Source of the DNA: Methylophilales bacterium MBRSF5
Lineage (GTDB): Bacteria; Pseudomonadota; Gammaproteobacteria; Burkholderiales; Methylophilaceae
Assembly: GCA_001044335.1 (NCBI GenBank)
Contig: CP011001.1
Span: 372,001-436,000, forward strand
DNA: 64,000 nucleotides
Direction: 5' to 3'
In this document: in pieces, positions 49,101-57,148 of the stretch
Numbering within the stretch: the first letter of the stretch is position 1
How the letters are laid out: the number at the start of each line of letters is the position of its first letter
Made by a program: the position numbers and the translations under genes
Notes under the pieces: model-generated
Databases searched by the model: none
What the model saw: the letters and a program-made list of their open reading frames with translations, nothing else
What the model was told of the DNA's origin: nothing

Positions 49101-49525
49101 AGATTAATATCCATGCCCCAGCGATACTGACAAATCAATACTGTGGCGACCCTAATGAACGTCTTGTGATCTATAAAAGACTGTCATCATGTGAGTCATT
49201 AGTAGATTTACAAATGATTCAGGAAGAGCTCATTGATCGTTTCGGAGTTGCTCCTGAGCAGACTGAAAATTTGTTTATCATTCATCATATTCGTATAATA
49301 ACTAAAGATTTAGATGTGACCAAAATTGATGCTGGAAAGAAAACTATTAGTTTGAATTTTAGGGAAAAGAATAACGTCGATCCATTAAAGATCATTGATC
49401 TGGTCCAGACAAATAAACACATTAAGCTTGATGGACCCAACAAGATAACCTTGGCAGGTGATTTTGAGGACCCGTTTGATAAACTGAATAATATTAAATC
49501 CCTTGTAGGCGAACTTAAAGATTAA
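46163..49525 (+). CDS. mfd: Transcription-repair coupling factor Mfd
   Basis: 1120 residues. In order: a UvrB-homology region (about 1-330; VRGGLIDLFPMGS), the RNA polymerase-interacting domain (about 450-520; VGDPVVHENHGVGRYQGL), a RecG-like SF2 translocase with Walker A GDVGFGKT near 604-611 and the DEEH box near 703, the TRG motif region, and the C-terminal UvrA-masking domain. It removes RNA polymerase stalled at lesions and recruits UvrAB. It converges on the helicase-nuclease gene with a four-base overlap. Confidence 0.97.
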   Translation: MNTNTKNILNYTSYAYQIIKFYCSELSAKNTPLVIFTKDSYVAARLQQEMLWFNQNLVVSMIPDWETLPYDTVSPHPDLISDRLKSLFLVTQKAFDILIIPATSALNYLPPKQYITQNSFFYSKGQKVDLESLKTVLIENGYINVQKVFHPGEFAVRGGLIDLFPMGSTIPYRIDFFDTEIESIKTFDVETQKSIYPTSKIEILPARECPLTELSIETFRKNYRERFSGDPSKSSIYTNISKKTPFSGMEWYLPLFFQETNTIFDYLPDETLIDVPFKLSSSIDHYWLDAQTRFKMYAYDIERPILNPEEIMMDSVKFHQDLNRFKNLNFDVVDNPLPKITIDYKDGYKNIANYINQCPRKIIISAESLGRRETIHKMLTECDLNLKRSESVNILDPVIEHQLIQSPLKEGFSDEYFDIFTEYDLFPDFIHQEKSNYKSKDYNAEVVIKDLSEIAVGDPVVHENHGVGRYQGLVQLDMLGSINEFLLLTYEKEDKLYVPVTQLNSISRYTGGPIESAPLHKLGSGQWEKEKRKALKQVYDTAAELLNLYAQREKKKGLVSKIDLLEYQKFANEFPFEETPDQMQAIESVIKDMESARPMDRLICGDVGFGKTEVAMRAAFISIMNSRQVIILVPTTLLASQHYNNFVDRFSSFPVEIEEISRFKSNKQQNEVLEKLANGKVDIVIGTHRLLQKDIKIDNIGLIIVDEEHRFGVRQKEMLKKFKTNTDFLALTATPIPRTLSMSLEGLRDFSIISTPPQKRLSIKTMVKNFSEGIIKEALTREFNRGGQAYFLHNDVSSIYAVSEKLTKIMPDAKVAIAHGQMKEKELERVMQDFHQQRFNLLLCTTIIETGIDIPTSNTIIINNADRFGLSQLHQLRGRVGRSHHQAFAYLLIDENRSLTSKAKKRLEAIQYLEDLGSGYFLAMHDLEIRGAGEILGDQQSGEIHEIGFSMYLKMLNRAVAHLKNNEMLDINADYNENNEINIHAPAILTNQYCGDPNERLVIYKRLSSCESLVDLQMIQEELIDRFGVAPEQTENLFIIHHIRIITKDLDVTKIDAGKKTISLNFREKNNVDPLKIIDLVQTNKHIKLDGPNKITLAGDFEDPFDKLNNIKSLVGELKD

Positions 49526-52500
49526 ATCTCAATTAACTCACCTTGTTTTAAGAAATAGATAAATTGTCTTATGTTGCAATCATTAAAAAAGGAAGAGTAC
49601 TGATTCAACTGATTCTTATAATTAAGTGCTAATGAGTTTAAGTTGTGTTCTTCTTTGTGGTATTTGTAGTCAATAATCCAACGTTCATTATTAATTAAAA
49701 ATGTCCTATCTACACGGTAGTTTGTTTGATCTTTATTTGGAACTGAAATCTTGAGTTCACATTGATCGTTATCATATTTTTTTAAAATCTTTTGGCCTGA
49801 TTCAGTTTGGTGGATATTGTTAATGCAAGTCATGGATTCATTAACGATCTCTTTGTGATTCAGAGATTTATCGACATTCAAACTATTCAGCATTTTTTCT
49901 ATAAATTGAACATGGTGATGTATTTTTAAATTTTTATGTAAAAACTCAAGATATTTATGAACGATGATGCCCACATAGATTTCTTCGGTTTCAATACTAT
50001 ATTTTTCTTTAACAGAAATAGGTGAAAATTCGTCCAAACTTTTTTTCTTGCCATTAATATAATCCGACAAAGGGATATTAAATAAATTTGGTGAAAATTT
50101 TTCATATTTACTTGAAGGGGCATCAACCTCAATATTTTGAGGATCTGTTGGATAAAAATCATCCTTAAGAAAATGTAAGAAAGTATTTTTCTTGGTAGTT
50201 TCGTCTATTCCTGCTACAAGGTCTAGCTGACTGGCAGCGCGGGTAACAGCGACATAGAGCAGTCTTTTTAATTCATTATGCTCTCTAATTTTATTTTTTT
50301 GTTCGTGGTAACCGTGTAATGAGTAGATTTCATCATCATTGATTTTGATGGATGAAATATTTTTATTTGCCCCATCCATGTGATCAAAATTGACCAATGA
50401 GGGGATATTGGGTCGGGTGGATTTATCTATACACGGAATAATGACGTGATCGAATTCTAATCCTTTTGATTTGTGGATAGTTAAAAAAGAAACAGCTTTT
50501 TTATTACTATTTACATCGGATACCATGGTTTCAGTAACGGTTTTAATTAAAACTTCTTTGTCTATTTCATTCGTATCAAAATTCTGAAGGATGCGTAAAT
50601 AGTAATCTATATATTCGATGTCCTCTTTTACATATAAAGATTTAATTCCTGCTAAGTCTACCCACAATGCTCTAATAATTTCACTCCACTTAGCCGAGTG
50701 CATAGAAGAATAATGAATTTCAATTATCTTAATTAAGTTTTTAATTCGTTTTTGGCTCTCGCTGTTTAATTCATTAACTTTTTCAGAATTAATCAGTTTC
50801 CAAATATTCTCATCCTTATTGGCAAAAAGGATATGGAGATCTTTAATAGCTAATCCACATAACGGTGACTGGATTGTGGCAATCCAATGTGTGCGATCAC
50901 TAAAATCAAAGATCGCTAATGTCAATGCAAGAATATCTTGCACACATTGGTGATTGATTAAAGATTCAAGCTCGATCGCATTGATTGGAATCTGTTTAGC
51001 ATAATTTTTTTTGATATAAGAAACAATTGGTTTCAGATGATTTCGTGACCTTGCAATTACAGCGATAGATTCATGTTGACTAGCCAATATCTGCCGGCAG
51101 ATTAATTCTGCCTCGATGTCTGAAGACTGTGAGGATGATTCAGGACTGTATGATAAAAAATTTATTGAGCCACTGTCATCCTCAATTCTAGGGTTGCATA
51201 ATTGATATTGAATACTTCCATTATCAATATTTTGTTCTGTAAAAATTTTAGAAAAGCGTGAGTTAAACCAATGAATTAGGCGACTTTTTGATCTGTTATT
51301 TACTGAGAGGATAATATGATTTAACTTTATCTTCCCAACCCCATTTTTTATAACATCCAAAAAAATTCTAACGTCAGATTGTCGAAATCGGTAAATCGAC
51401 TGCATTGGATCACCCACACAAAAAAAAGTATTTTCAGGCCCCCATTCATGCGTAAGGTATTCAAATAATTGTAACTGGTTTTTATTTGTATCCTGAAATT
51501 CATCGACTAGAATATGAGAAAACTTTATGTTGAGGTAGCTTTTTAAATCAGTAAACCCTGATTCATTTTTAAGAGCTAGTAAAGCCTGTAGGGTAATTTC
51601 AGGAAAATCAATTACCTTATTTTGACTGAAGTACAATTTGATTCTTGCATATGCTTCTTTGAGGATTGGTGCTAACGTCTGCATGATGTCGCTCTGCTGC
51701 AAGTTAGAAATATTTAGAAAGTAGTACTCTTTCTCAAAGCTTTCAAAATCTGGCCACTCTGTACTTGCAATGTCATTACTGGCTGAATTTTTTTTAAAGA
51801 ACGCCAAATCCTCCTCTTTAATATTTTTTCTTATGCTTTTTTGTTTGGTATAAATCGATTCAATAAAGTGGAGTAATTCACTTTTTTTCAAACGTATTGA
51901 GTCCTTAAGCTTAAAAATTTTTTGTAAATGTGCTAGAGACTCTTCCTCCTGTTGCTGGATATATTTATTAAATTGGTTACTATTTTCATCATCAAAGATA
52001 TAGTGGATCCACTTATCCCTATTTGTCATGAGCTCCAATAAATATTTTTCGAGCTGGGGGAATTCAATGTTTAATGTATGAAGAATTTTATGAATATGAT
52101 CTGAATTACTTTCTGCATAAATAACTTTTTTTATGATCTCAGAATGGATGGGGGAAGGATCTTCAATGATAGATGACTGGTATCCATACTTAGTGAGCAG
52201 GGGGGTGGAATTGATAATTTGTTGGTTAAGTGCGTCAATGGTTAGGATATTTAACTCTGAGATGACTTCATCTACAGCAATTCCTCTTCTTGCGATTTCT
52301 TTATTTAAAAGATCAATTAATTTTTTTGTCGTGTCATTTTTAGGCGTAGTTTTATTTTGAAGATAATTCGTTATTCGATTTTTCATTTCAGCTGCAGCTT
52401 TATTTGTGAAGGTAACAGCCAAAATCTCTCTTGGTGAATTGACATGTGCGAGTAGTTTTATAAAGCGCTGTGTTAATAATTCAGTTTTGCCAGAACCTGC

Positions 52501-52569
52501 TGGGGCTTGAACGATTATTGACTTCAAGTCTAGACACTTAATCCTATTTTGAATGTCATTACTACTCAT
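49522..52569 (-). CDS. AddA/RecB-like UvrD-family helicase-nuclease
   Basis: 1015 residues. It is an SF1A helicase with Walker A APAGSGKT at 22-29, LAVTFTNKAAAEMKNRI, ILVDEFQDTNKNQL and LTIHKSKGLEFDHVIIP, followed by VAVTRAASQLDLV. The C-terminus has a RecB-type nuclease core: YRVDRTFLINNERWIIDYKYH, giving the D...D-Y-K pattern. With the adjacent AddB-like gene (four bases upstream) it forms the two-subunit end-resection system found in betaproteobacteria that lack RecBCD. It resects double-strand breaks for RecA loading. Shorter than B. subtilis AddA (about 1230). Confidence 0.9.
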   Translation of the reverse strand: MSSNDIQNRIKCLDLKSIIVQAPAGSGKTELLTQRFIKLLAHVNSPREILAVTFTNKAAAEMKNRITNYLQNKTTPKNDTTKKLIDLLNKEIARRGIAVDEVISELNILTIDALNQQIINSTPLLTKYGYQSSIIEDPSPIHSEIIKKVIYAESNSDHIHKILHTLNIEFPQLEKYLLELMTNRDKWIHYIFDDENSNQFNKYIQQQEEESLAHLQKIFKLKDSIRLKKSELLHFIESIYTKQKSIRKNIKEEDLAFFKKNSASNDIASTEWPDFESFEKEYYFLNISNLQQSDIMQTLAPILKEAYARIKLYFSQNKVIDFPEITLQALLALKNESGFTDLKSYLNIKFSHILVDEFQDTNKNQLQLFEYLTHEWGPENTFFCVGDPMQSIYRFRQSDVRIFLDVIKNGVGKIKLNHIILSVNNRSKSRLIHWFNSRFSKIFTEQNIDNGSIQYQLCNPRIEDDSGSINFLSYSPESSSQSSDIEAELICRQILASQHESIAVIARSRNHLKPIVSYIKKNYAKQIPINAIELESLINHQCVQDILALTLAIFDFSDRTHWIATIQSPLCGLAIKDLHILFANKDENIWKLINSEKVNELNSESQKRIKNLIKIIEIHYSSMHSAKWSEIIRALWVDLAGIKSLYVKEDIEYIDYYLRILQNFDTNEIDKEVLIKTVTETMVSDVNSNKKAVSFLTIHKSKGLEFDHVIIPCIDKSTRPNIPSLVNFDHMDGANKNISSIKINDDEIYSLHGYHEQKNKIREHNELKRLLYVAVTRAASQLDLVAGIDETTKKNTFLHFLKDDFYPTDPQNIEVDAPSSKYEKFSPNLFNIPLSDYINGKKKSLDEFSPISVKEKYSIETEEIYVGIIVHKYLEFLHKNLKIHHHVQFIEKMLNSLNVDKSLNHKEIVNESMTCINNIHQTESGQKILKKYDNDQCELKISVPNKDQTNYRVDRTFLINNERWIIDYKYHKEEHNLNSLALNYKNQLNQYSSFFNDCNIRQFIYFLKQGELIEI

Positions 52570-52572
52570 TTG

Positions 52573-55062
52573 TTATAACTCATACTGATACTTTTTTTCT
52601 GGAAGACGAAGAAGAATTTTGCTACCACAATATGTCAGATCCTCCTCTTTTTCGAATGTGTTAGGAAAATACCCTTCTGAGTAAAGATGCATCAAGCTAT
52701 TGATCTCATCCAGCCAAATGTTTTTGAGATCCCCATAGCTTTTGCTAATAATTTGTTTGGAAATATTGTCAGGTATTTGGTAATCATTGTCCTTAAAAGT
52801 AAATCTCTTAATCACGATATTTTTTTGATTTATCTCGTAAAGCAATAATGTGCTGACTTTACAGTCTGTAAATAAAAAATATAAGGGGATTTGAAAATTT
52901 TTAATTGGCAATTGTGTCCAAGACCTTGCTGTTGGCAATTTTCCAGTTTTATAGTCAATGACATGAATTCCATTATCATCGCTATCAACTCTATCCTTGA
53001 TAAGATCAAATGAATAATCTCCATGAACAAATTGTTGTTTTACTTCCAAGCTTTTAATAGCAAAGGGTATTCTTTTCTTTTCCATCTCAAGCACCTCTTG
53101 AATCAATGAAGTACATCTTGCTATTTCAAATTTTTTTACTGAGTCACCCATTATTGAAAATTCATTTTTTGTTTCAATGGACATCTCAACAATAGGTTTT
53201 ACAAATTCCCTTAAGTTGTTAATTTCCGCGAGATTCTGATAATTTTTTAGCTTTATCCAGATGTTATGGAGTGCCTCGTGAATTAAAATACCACGTAAGC
53301 GTGGACTATACTCTGTTGTGAGATGATCTGAGTCGTCCTTGCAGTGAAGGACATCTTCATAAAAAGCCCATCGGGGACAAGTTTGTAGACGCTCGAGCAA
53401 ACCACGAATATTTTTTATCCCCTTGGGAAGCGCCTTGTCTGTGTGGTCATTATCAAGCGCTAATGTTTTATTTTCATGAAGAAAATCATATTTTTTTTCA
53501 TATTTTTTTTCGACAATCTCACTAAATGTGACGGATGATGAAATTGTATTTTCTACATTGTCTGTTAATAAAGAATAAGAGATCGATAAATTAGCTTTTT
53601 CTGACAATTTATTTAATTGATTACCTGAGAAAGTTTTTCTCTTATTGAAATCATTTATTTTATTTAAGTGACACAAGGGGAGTAAGGGATTTCTTAAGCT
53701 GGTTTGATTTTTTCGATCGATAAAATCTATGAGGTATATATCATCATACTGTGAGACTACTTCATCTTTAAATGAATAAATATCAACTGCATTGCTTGAT
53801 ACAAAAAAATTTTTTTGAGTCTGGTTTAGTATAATGTTGAGGTATTTTTTAAACTCTAAATAATTAATAATTTTATGTTTTCTAACTGAACTAATGTTTT
53901 TAATTAGATCAATAAAAATATTCAAGTCCTCGATTAATGAATCATTTATTTTAAGTTCATTACGAAATAAATAATTTTTTAATAGCCTGACGAGGTAAGT
54001 TCCCCATTCCGCTAAAGGTAAGTTATTTTGTAATTTATCAATTTCTTCAAAAGATGATTTATCTATAGAAGAAGATTCTATTGTTTCATTAAACCTTTTT
54101 AGATTAATTTTTCGGATCCCATGCTTTTTAAACATTTTGATCTTTTCATCCAGATCGCTCAAAAGTAATAGATCATTTTGAAAGCAGGTGACTACAAAAT
54201 GACGTATTTTTTCGACTGCAACATATTGGCCGTAATGCAAATCAAAAAAAGTAAAAATACTTCGAATGATCGGTGATTTTGATAAAGATATTTGATTGGG
54301 GATATTTAAATCAATTTGCTCTTGTCCGTTTGCATCTTTGTTGTAAGTTTGCAGGCCTGTGAGTGTAGGATAGAAGGTTGTTACAATCTTATTGACATCT
54401 TCAGAGATAATTGCAATTTTTTTCCCTTGTGAATGTTTGAGAATAATTTCTTCACCTATATAGTTAAACTCTTGGAGTTCATTGTCAAATTGCTGAATGA
54501 TGTGGTTTTTATTCTCTTTTTTAAAAGATATATCATTTGTTTTAAACTTATTCTGAATTAATTTATTCATAGGCGTATCAAGGTTAAAACCAACTAGTCG
54601 GACCTTTTTATCAAATTTGATATTTTCAATAAAGAAACTAATTGCCTGGTGATATGTAAATAAACCATTGTCAAGTAAATATTGATTGAATTTATCGATT
54701 ACTGTGCGTAGAAATTTATTCTCGATGGACAGATTGAATGACCCGTCCTGGTAATCTATGTCGTACTCACTAATATTCTTTATGGCATTCTGAACAAAAA
54801 AAACGAGTGATTCGATATCATGAAGAAATTGATTTCCGTTCCCAACAATTTCATTGGATACAATCTCTTCCAGGATAATATATTCCTCTAATTTATTGAC
54901 TATTTTTTTACTAATTTCATTGGATGAAAGATAATGAACACTTAGTTCATTTGAAATAAATTCAAATAGGGTGAAGGTATTAAAGTGTGTGGAATTATTT
55001 GTGTGGATGAATCTTTTGAAGTAAATGTCATTTTTACAAATTGTAATTATGTTATCTTTCAC
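52573..55062 (-). CDS. AddB-like PD-(D/E)XK nuclease, betaproteobacterial type
   Basis: 829 residues, with an inactivated helicase-like N-terminal region and a C-terminal PD-(D/E)XK nuclease. The nuclease core is seen in FDLIKDRVDSDDNGIHVIDYKTGK (given here as DRVD and VIDYKTGK), preceded by RGILIHEALHNIW, the RecB-family His motif. The first conserved cysteine is in LERLQTCPRWAFYED. Relatives end with a C-x2-C-x5-C set that completes a [4Fe-4S] site; here the corresponding end is DLTYCGSKILLRL with only one cysteine. It is the partner of the AddA-like gene downstream. Low conservation of the N-terminal half is normal in this family. Confidence 0.82.
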   Translation of the reverse strand: MKDNIITICKNDIYFKRFIHTNNSTHFNTFTLFEFISNELSVHYLSSNEISKKIVNKLEEYIILEEIVSNEIVGNGNQFLHDIESLVFFVQNAIKNISEYDIDYQDGSFNLSIENKFLRTVIDKFNQYLLDNGLFTYHQAISFFIENIKFDKKVRLVGFNLDTPMNKLIQNKFKTNDISFKKENKNHIIQQFDNELQEFNYIGEEIILKHSQGKKIAIISEDVNKIVTTFYPTLTGLQTYNKDANGQEQIDLNIPNQISLSKSPIIRSIFTFFDLHYGQYVAVEKIRHFVVTCFQNDLLLLSDLDEKIKMFKKHGIRKINLKRFNETIESSSIDKSSFEEIDKLQNNLPLAEWGTYLVRLLKNYLFRNELKINDSLIEDLNIFIDLIKNISSVRKHKIINYLEFKKYLNIILNQTQKNFFVSSNAVDIYSFKDEVVSQYDDIYLIDFIDRKNQTSLRNPLLPLCHLNKINDFNKRKTFSGNQLNKLSEKANLSISYSLLTDNVENTISSSVTFSEIVEKKYEKKYDFLHENKTLALDNDHTDKALPKGIKNIRGLLERLQTCPRWAFYEDVLHCKDDSDHLTTEYSPRLRGILIHEALHNIWIKLKNYQNLAEINNLREFVKPIVEMSIETKNEFSIMGDSVKKFEIARCTSLIQEVLEMEKKRIPFAIKSLEVKQQFVHGDYSFDLIKDRVDSDDNGIHVIDYKTGKLPTARSWTQLPIKNFQIPLYFLFTDCKVSTLLLYEINQKNIVIKRFTFKDNDYQIPDNISKQIISKSYGDLKNIWLDEINSLMHLYSEGYFPNTFEKEEDLTYCGSKILLRLPEKKYQYEL

Positions 55063-55089
55063 ATTTAAATTTTATAGTAAAACTATATT

Positions 55090-55572
55090 ATGAGCGAGCA
55101 ATCATCTTATCTTACAAAAAATGGTTTTATACATTTAAGGGAAGAGTTAAATTATCTCCTAAAGGTTGATCGACCAAGGGTTGTGAAAGACGTTTCGTGG
55201 GCAGCAAGCAATGGCGATCGATCTGAAAATGGCGATTACATTTATGGTAAGAAGAGGTTAAGGCAAATTGATTCCAGAGTAAAATATTTGCTTACCGTCA
55301 TTGAAGATTCAAAGATTATTGATCCACTTGAGCAAGAAAATAAAGACAAGATTTTTTTTGGAGCAACAGTTGAGTATGAGAATTTAGATAAAAACCAGAT
55401 TAACAAGATTCAGATTGTTGGCGTCCCTGAAGTTGACCCTAAAGAAAATAAAATAAGCTGGTTGTCTCCAATTTCTAAGGCTATTCTCGGTAAGCAAGTT
55501 GGAGAAATTGTTTCCTATGAAAGTCCTTCTGGACAAAAAGAAATAGAAATTATGTCTATCATATATAAATGA
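55090..55572 (+). CDS. greB: Transcription elongation factor GreB
   Basis: 160 residues. An N-terminal coiled coil (about 8-78) carries the two catalytic acidic residues at the tip in NGDRSENGDYIYGKKR; the C-terminal FKBP-like domain ends with SPSGQKEIEI. YIYGKKRLRQID marks GreB rather than GreA. It stimulates RNA polymerase to cleave backtracked RNA. It overlaps earP as ATGA and heads the greB-earP-efp run. The gap to the AddB-like gene, 27 bases, must contain both promoters. Confidence 0.95.
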   Translation: MSEQSSYLTKNGFIHLREELNYLLKVDRPRVVKDVSWAASNGDRSENGDYIYGKKRLRQIDSRVKYLLTVIEDSKIIDPLEQENKDKIFFGATVEYENLDKNQINKIQIVGVPEVDPKENKISWLSPISKAILGKQVGEIVSYESPSGQKEIEIMSIIYK

Positions 55573-56537
55573 CATTTTCAGTAGACATATTTTCAAGGTT
55601 TATCGATAACTATGGAGATATATCAATTCCATTAAGGCTTGCTCATGGGCTTTATATTGACCATGGTGTCACCAGCAATGTATTTCTTACGTCCAATGAG
55701 CTTACTCAAAAAATATTAGATAAAAATTTTTTTAACGAGAATATTAATATTATTGATATTGATAAGATGGATAACAACCTTTTACCAAATAATAATGTTG
55801 TTACTATTTTTGATACACAGTTACCCTTATCTTATGAAGCTAAACTCACTAATAAAAATTTATTAATCAATTACGAATATTTTTCAGCTGAACAATGGGT
55901 TAACGACTATCATCTTAAAGAGTCAATTAACAAAAAATATAAAAAAATATTTTATATTCCTGGCGTTAGTGAACATTCAGGTGTCGCAATATTTGCTATA
56001 AATGATAAGGATTTGTATCAAACTGAAAAGTTAAGAGATACAAATACCATCAATTTTTTTTGCTATTTTAATGAGAATATTGAAGCTTCAATTAAAGTTC
56101 TACGAAACAACTTTCCGCAATATGATTCTGTAATGCATGATCGATATGATAAAGATAAGGATAGAGGTAAAAACTTATTGAGTTTTAACGATTTTGATAA
56201 AGCTCTAGCTAATAGTTTAATAAACTTTGTTCGTGGTGAGGATAGTTTAATCCGTGCCATTTTGGCTGGATCCCCTTTTATTTGGCAACCTTATATTCAA
56301 GAAAATGGTCTTCAAATAACAAAATTAAATGCCTTTCTCGATCATTACTTTATTTCTTTGCCACTACAGTTGAGAGAAATTTTTTTAATATGGAATAATC
56401 AGAGCCTAAATTTAGAACACTGGCGATATTTATTGGAAAATATTGAAAATCTAAAAGATTTTTATTTAGATGCAAGAGAGAATTTTATAAAAAGGGGTAC
56501 AGGGATTGCTCAAATTTATTCATTATTTATTAAATAA
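55569..56537 (+). CDS. earP: EF-P arginine rhamnosyltransferase EarP
   Basis: 322 residues. The N-terminal catalytic motif DNYGD gives D13 and D17, the positions shown to be essential in Pseudomonas EarP, and the nucleotide-sugar motif FVRGEDS (E224) with GSPFIWQPYIQ follows. EarP transfers rhamnose from dTDP-rhamnose to Arg32 of EF-P. The substrate gene efp is directly downstream and encodes Arg32. At 322 residues it is clearly shorter than typical family members (about 370-390), suggesting trimmed loops. It overlaps greB by four bases. Confidence 0.93.
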   Translation: MTFSVDIFSRFIDNYGDISIPLRLAHGLYIDHGVTSNVFLTSNELTQKILDKNFFNENINIIDIDKMDNNLLPNNNVVTIFDTQLPLSYEAKLTNKNLLINYEYFSAEQWVNDYHLKESINKKYKKIFYIPGVSEHSGVAIFAINDKDLYQTEKLRDTNTINFFCYFNENIEASIKVLRNNFPQYDSVMHDRYDKDKDRGKNLLSFNDFDKALANSLINFVRGEDSLIRAILAGSPFIWQPYIQENGLQITKLNAFLDHYFISLPLQLREIFLIWNNQSLNLEHWRYLLENIENLKDFYLDARENFIKRGTGIAQIYSLFIK

Positions 56538-56542
56538 TTTAG

Positions 56543-56548
56543 TATAAT
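56543..56548 (+). promoter_or_regulatory. Putative -10 element of efp
   Basis: Perfect TATAAT in the earP-efp gap, 26 bases before the efp ATG, followed by a good ribosome site (AAGGA, 56565-56569). It would let efp be expressed above the greB-earP level. Confidence 0.45.
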
Positions 56549-56574
56549 CATCAAAAATTTTTTCAAGGATAGCT

Positions 56575-57138
56575 ATGAAAACAGCACAGGAAGTTAGAGC
56601 AGGGAATGTCATTATGGTTGATGGAAATCCAATGGTTGCATTGAAATGTGAATACAATAAATCTGGACGAAATGCAGCTGTAGTAAAAATGAAACTAAAG
56701 AACTTACTCAATGAATCTCCTACTGAGTCAGTTTTTAATGCTTCCGATAAATTTGATGTAGTTATTTTAGAGAAGAAGGAAGTCACTTATTCTTACTTTG
56801 CTGATCCTGCTTATGTGTTTATGGATGAGGAATACAACCAATACGAAGTTGGACCTGACAGTATGGAGGATGCTTTGAAATTTTTAGAGGATGGAATGTC
56901 GTGTGAGGTTGTTTTCTATGAAGGAAAAGCAATTTCAGTAGAGTTACCAAATTCAGTTACTCGGGAAATTACTTATACTGAACCTGCAGTTAAGGGAGAT
57001 ACATCCTCTGGTAAGGTGATGAAAACAGCTTCAATCAATACTGGCTTTGAGCTGATGGTGCCGTTATTTTGCGACACTGGCGATATGATTGAGATTGATA
57101 CGAGAACTCTTGAATATAAAAATAGGGTTAATAAATAA
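56575..57138 (+). CDS. efp: Elongation factor P (arginine type)
   Basis: 187 residues, three-domain EF-P. The tip loop reads [10 protein letters not shown], placing Arg at position 32, the residue rhamnosylated by EarP, rather than the Lys of EpmA-modified proteins. The C-terminal signature GLELMVP-like segment appears as [19 protein letters not shown] rescues ribosomes stalled at polyproline. It has a strong AAGGA ribosome site five bases from ATG. Its last codons form one arm of a hairpin shared with the convergent tldD. Confidence 0.98.
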   Translation: MKTAQEVRAGNVIMVDGNPMVALKCEYNKSGRNAAVVKMKLKNLLNESPTESVFNASDKFDVVILEKKEVTYSYFADPAYVFMDEEYNQYEVGPDSMEDALKFLEDGMSCEVVFYEGKAISVELPNSVTREITYTEPAVKGDTSSGKVMKTASINTGFELMVPLFCDTGDMIEIDTRTLEYKNRVNK

Positions 57139-57148
57139 AATTAACCCT
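57124..57148 (-). terminator. Hairpin across the efp/tldD stop codons, likely terminator of yhdP-tldD
   Basis: Perfect 9-bp arms, AGGGTTAAT (57124-57132) and ATTAACCCT (57140-57148), around a 7-base loop. On the minus strand the hairpin is followed by ATTTTTAT, a short T-tract suited to termination of tldD. On the plus strand no T-tract follows. Both stop codons lie inside it. Confidence 0.6.
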
